Of a stretch of 64,000 nt of DNA, positions 62,519 through 64,000 are shown one piece after another. The notes beneath the pieces are model-generated. The model saw only the letters and a program-made list of their open reading frames with translations. It did no database searches and was not told the origin of the DNA. Numbering within the stretch: the stretch's first letter is position 1; each line of letters begins with the position of its first letter. Source of the stretch: Photobacterium aquae (GTDB taxonomy: Bacteria; Pseudomonadota; Gammaproteobacteria; Enterobacterales; Vibrionaceae); assembly GCF_001029445.1 (NCBI RefSeq), contig NZ_LDOT01000002.1, forward strand, positions 248,001 to 312,000. The letters are read 5' to 3'. A program made the position numbers and the translations under genes.

Positions 62519-62549
62519 ACAAATCAAGCGGCACTAGGCCGCTTGATGA
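62519..62549 (-). terminator. Terminator after lrp
   Basis: ATCAAGCGGC / GCCGCTTGAT with a short loop, followed on the minus strand by TTGTTTTT, about 33 bp after the lrp stop. Confidence 0.8.
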
Positions 62550-62581
62550 AAGACTGCTTGTTCTACACGTCAAATAAAGAA

Positions 62582-63076
62582 CTAGCGGGTCTTGATAACC
62601 AGATTGTTGGTCTGCTTCACTTCTTCCATAACCACGTATGTACGAGTATCGTTCACCCCTGGCAGGCGCAGCAAGGTCTCACCCAGCAACTTACGGTATG
62701 CAGACATATCCGATACACGCGTCTTCAACAAGTAGTCGAAATCACCGGATACCAGATGACACTCTTGAATGTCTTCCAGCTCTTGCACTGATTTGTTGAA
62801 CTGCTCAAACACATCAGGTGCACCACGGTTTAGTGTAATTTCAACAAACACCAGCAGTGAGGCATCAAGGTATTGAGGATTCAGCAGGGCGGTATAGCCA
62901 CTGATGTACCCCTGACGCTCCAAGCGACGAACACGCTCAAGACAGGGTGTAGGAGAAAGACCAACACGTTTTGAAAGTTCTACGTTCGAGATACGACCAT
63001 CTTTCTGTAGTTCATTCAAAATATTGCGATCTATACGATCCAGGTCCTTGGAGGGTTTTTTCTTGGTATCTACCAT
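62582..63076 (-). CDS. lrp: Leucine-responsive regulatory protein
   Basis: This 164-residue Lrp/AsnC global regulator has the winged helix-turn-helix at about 12-65 (LDRIDRNILNELQKDGRISNVELSKRVGLSPTPCLERVRRLE). The RAM ligand-binding domain follows (about 80-160; GDFDYLLKTRVSDMSAYRKLL). It is divergent from ald with about 157 bp between starts; Lrp often controls such a neighbour and itself. Upstream of ftsK, as in E. coli. Confidence 0.97.
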   Translation of the reverse strand: MVDTKKKPSKDLDRIDRNILNELQKDGRISNVELSKRVGLSPTPCLERVRRLERQGYISGYTALLNPQYLDASLLVFVEITLNRGAPDVFEQFNKSVQELEDIQECHLVSGDFDYLLKTRVSDMSAYRKLLGETLLRLPGVNDTRTYVVMEEVKQTNNLVIKTR

Positions 63077-63233
63077 TTTTTATTCCACCTTCTTACTTCC
63101 TTGCAAAAAAATATACTACAACTTTAGCTTATTTAGAATCAAATACTCTAAAAGTCCAACTATACTGCCAATAGTTCTGTAATTACATCCTTGTCAATAG
63201 CCTTCACTGCTGGATGCCAAGGGAGGGAGCGGA

Positions 63234-64000
63234 ATGATTATTGGGGTACCCAAAGAAATCAAAAATCACGAATACCGAGTCGGTTTAGTAACCAGCAGTG
63301 TTCGTGAACTCACTTTACTCGGTCATCAAGTCTTGGTCGAAACCCAAGCAGGTGCAGGTATTGGGCTGTCAGACGCAGACTACGAAAACGCAGGTGCTGA
63401 AATTATTTCTGACGCTAAAGAAGTTTTTACCAGATCAGAGATGATTGTCAAAGTAAAAGAACCACAAGCAGCAGAAAGATCCGCACTTCGAGAAGGACAA
63501 ATTTTATTCACCTATCTTCACCTTGCACCGGATTTTCAACAAACAAAATCCCTCATCGACAGTAAAGCCATCTGCATTGCCTACGAAACAGTGACCGATA
63601 CCCTAGGCAAATTACCCCTACTGGCTCCTATGTCGGAGGTCGCTGGCAGAATGTCCATCCAAGCCGCAGCCCAAACCCTAGAGAATTCTTATGGCGGGCG
63701 GGGCCTGCTTCTGAGCGGAGTTCCCGGTGTTGAGCCCGCCAATATCGTGATCCTCGGCGGTGGGGTCGTCGGCTCCAATGCAGCCCGCATGGCTGTAGGA
63801 ATGCGGGCAGATGTCACCCTACTCGATAACAATATCGATACCCTACGCCAGCTAGATCGCGAATTCAGAGGCGCGGTGAAGTTACGTTACGCCACCCGCG
63901 AGGCCATTGCCCAACTCGTCCCCCGCGCCGATGCGATTATCGGTGCAGTCCTGATCCCCGGGGCAGCGGCCCCTAAACTGATCACAGCAGAACACGTCCG
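63234..64000 (+). CDS. ald: Alanine dehydrogenase, 3' end beyond window edge
   Basis: About 255 N-terminal codons of NAD-dependent L-alanine dehydrogenase, which interconverts alanine with pyruvate and ammonia. MIIGVPKEIKNHEYRVGL (1-18) contains the conserved substrate-binding arginine, VKVKEPQ the lysine near 74, and TYLHLAP the catalytic histidine near 96. The cofactor loop is VILGGGVVGSNAARMAVGM near 172-190. AGGGAGGGAGC precedes the ATG. It is divergent from lrp and cut by the window end before the C-terminus. Confidence 0.95.
   Translation, partial: MIIGVPKEIKNHEYRVGLVTSSVRELTLLGHQVLVETQAGAGIGLSDADYENAGAEIISDAKEVFTRSEMIVKVKEPQAAERSALREGQILFTYLHLAPDFQQTKSLIDSKAICIAYETVTDTLGKLPLLAPMSEVAGRMSIQAAAQTLENSYGGRGLLLSGVPGVEPANIVILGGGVVGSNAARMAVGMRADVTLLDNNIDTLRQLDREFRGAVKLRYATREAIAQLVPRADAIIGAVLIPGAAAPKLITAEHV

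Overview
The window looks like chromosomal DNA of a marine gammaproteobacterium of the Vibrionaceae, probably Photobacterium-like. The evidence is an Escherichia-type core order (yceD-rpmF-plsX-fabHDG-acpP-fabF-pabC-mltG-tmk-holB-tatD-ptsG) together with a TfoX/Sxy competence regulator, a long RNase E, LysO, CobS/CobO, a DUF3103-like lipoprotein and many Na+- or anion-coupled carriers. The genus is an inference from gene content. I saw no IS element, prophage, CRISPR array, rRNA or tRNA.

Region 1 (1-8.3 kb) is a signalling island with two related modules facing apart. The minus-strand module is a DASS-type dicarboxylate carrier, a histidine kinase with a cyclic-nucleotide-binding-like domain, and a single-domain response regulator cut by the window edge. 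The plus-strand module is a fused receiver/cNMP-like/histidine kinase followed by a second single-domain regulator. A CBS-domain protein and a DUF945 (YdgA-like) protein lie between them. The two kinases share an unusual insertion in the dimerisation/phosphotransfer domain, and the three receivers are collinear and share a tail. This is the part I consider most likely to hold something undescribed.

Region 2 (8.3-15.7 kb) is accessory: ldhA behind a good CRP-site match, a small outer-membrane-like protein, a DsdC-like LysR regulator, a TfoX/Sxy protein starting at GTG, a LON-domain protein, an HDOD protein, and lysO behind a leader with several predicted hairpins.

Region 3 (15.7-34.1 kb) is the conserved core: ptsG, tatD, holB, tmk, mltG, pabC, the fatty-acid cluster fabF-acpP-fabG-fabD-fabH-plsX, rpmF, yceD, then maf, rluC and rne. 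It links phospholipid and fatty-acid synthesis, ribosome maturation, replication and glucose uptake in one block read on the minus strand; maf and rne are on the plus strand.

Region 4 (34.1-55.3 kb) is mixed: a SulP transporter, a DUF3313-like lipoprotein, cobS-cobO, psiE, a 36-codon small ORF, a Dcu-type C4-dicarboxylate carrier with a near-consensus FNR site, a YdjM-type membrane hydrolase, a second CBS protein, AsmA, udk, apbC/mrp, metG, a DAACS symporter, an unrecognised membrane-anchored helical protein, a DUF3103-like lipoprotein and a YjiH-type carrier.

Region 5 (55.3-64 kb) is a classic core segment read leftward (lrp, ftsK, lolA, rarA, serS) with ald diverging from lrp and running off the right edge. 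Gene starts were moved from the longest frame to an internal start wherever a Shine-Dalgarno sequence or family alignment supported it. Most transcription units end in recognisable intrinsic terminators, which I list.
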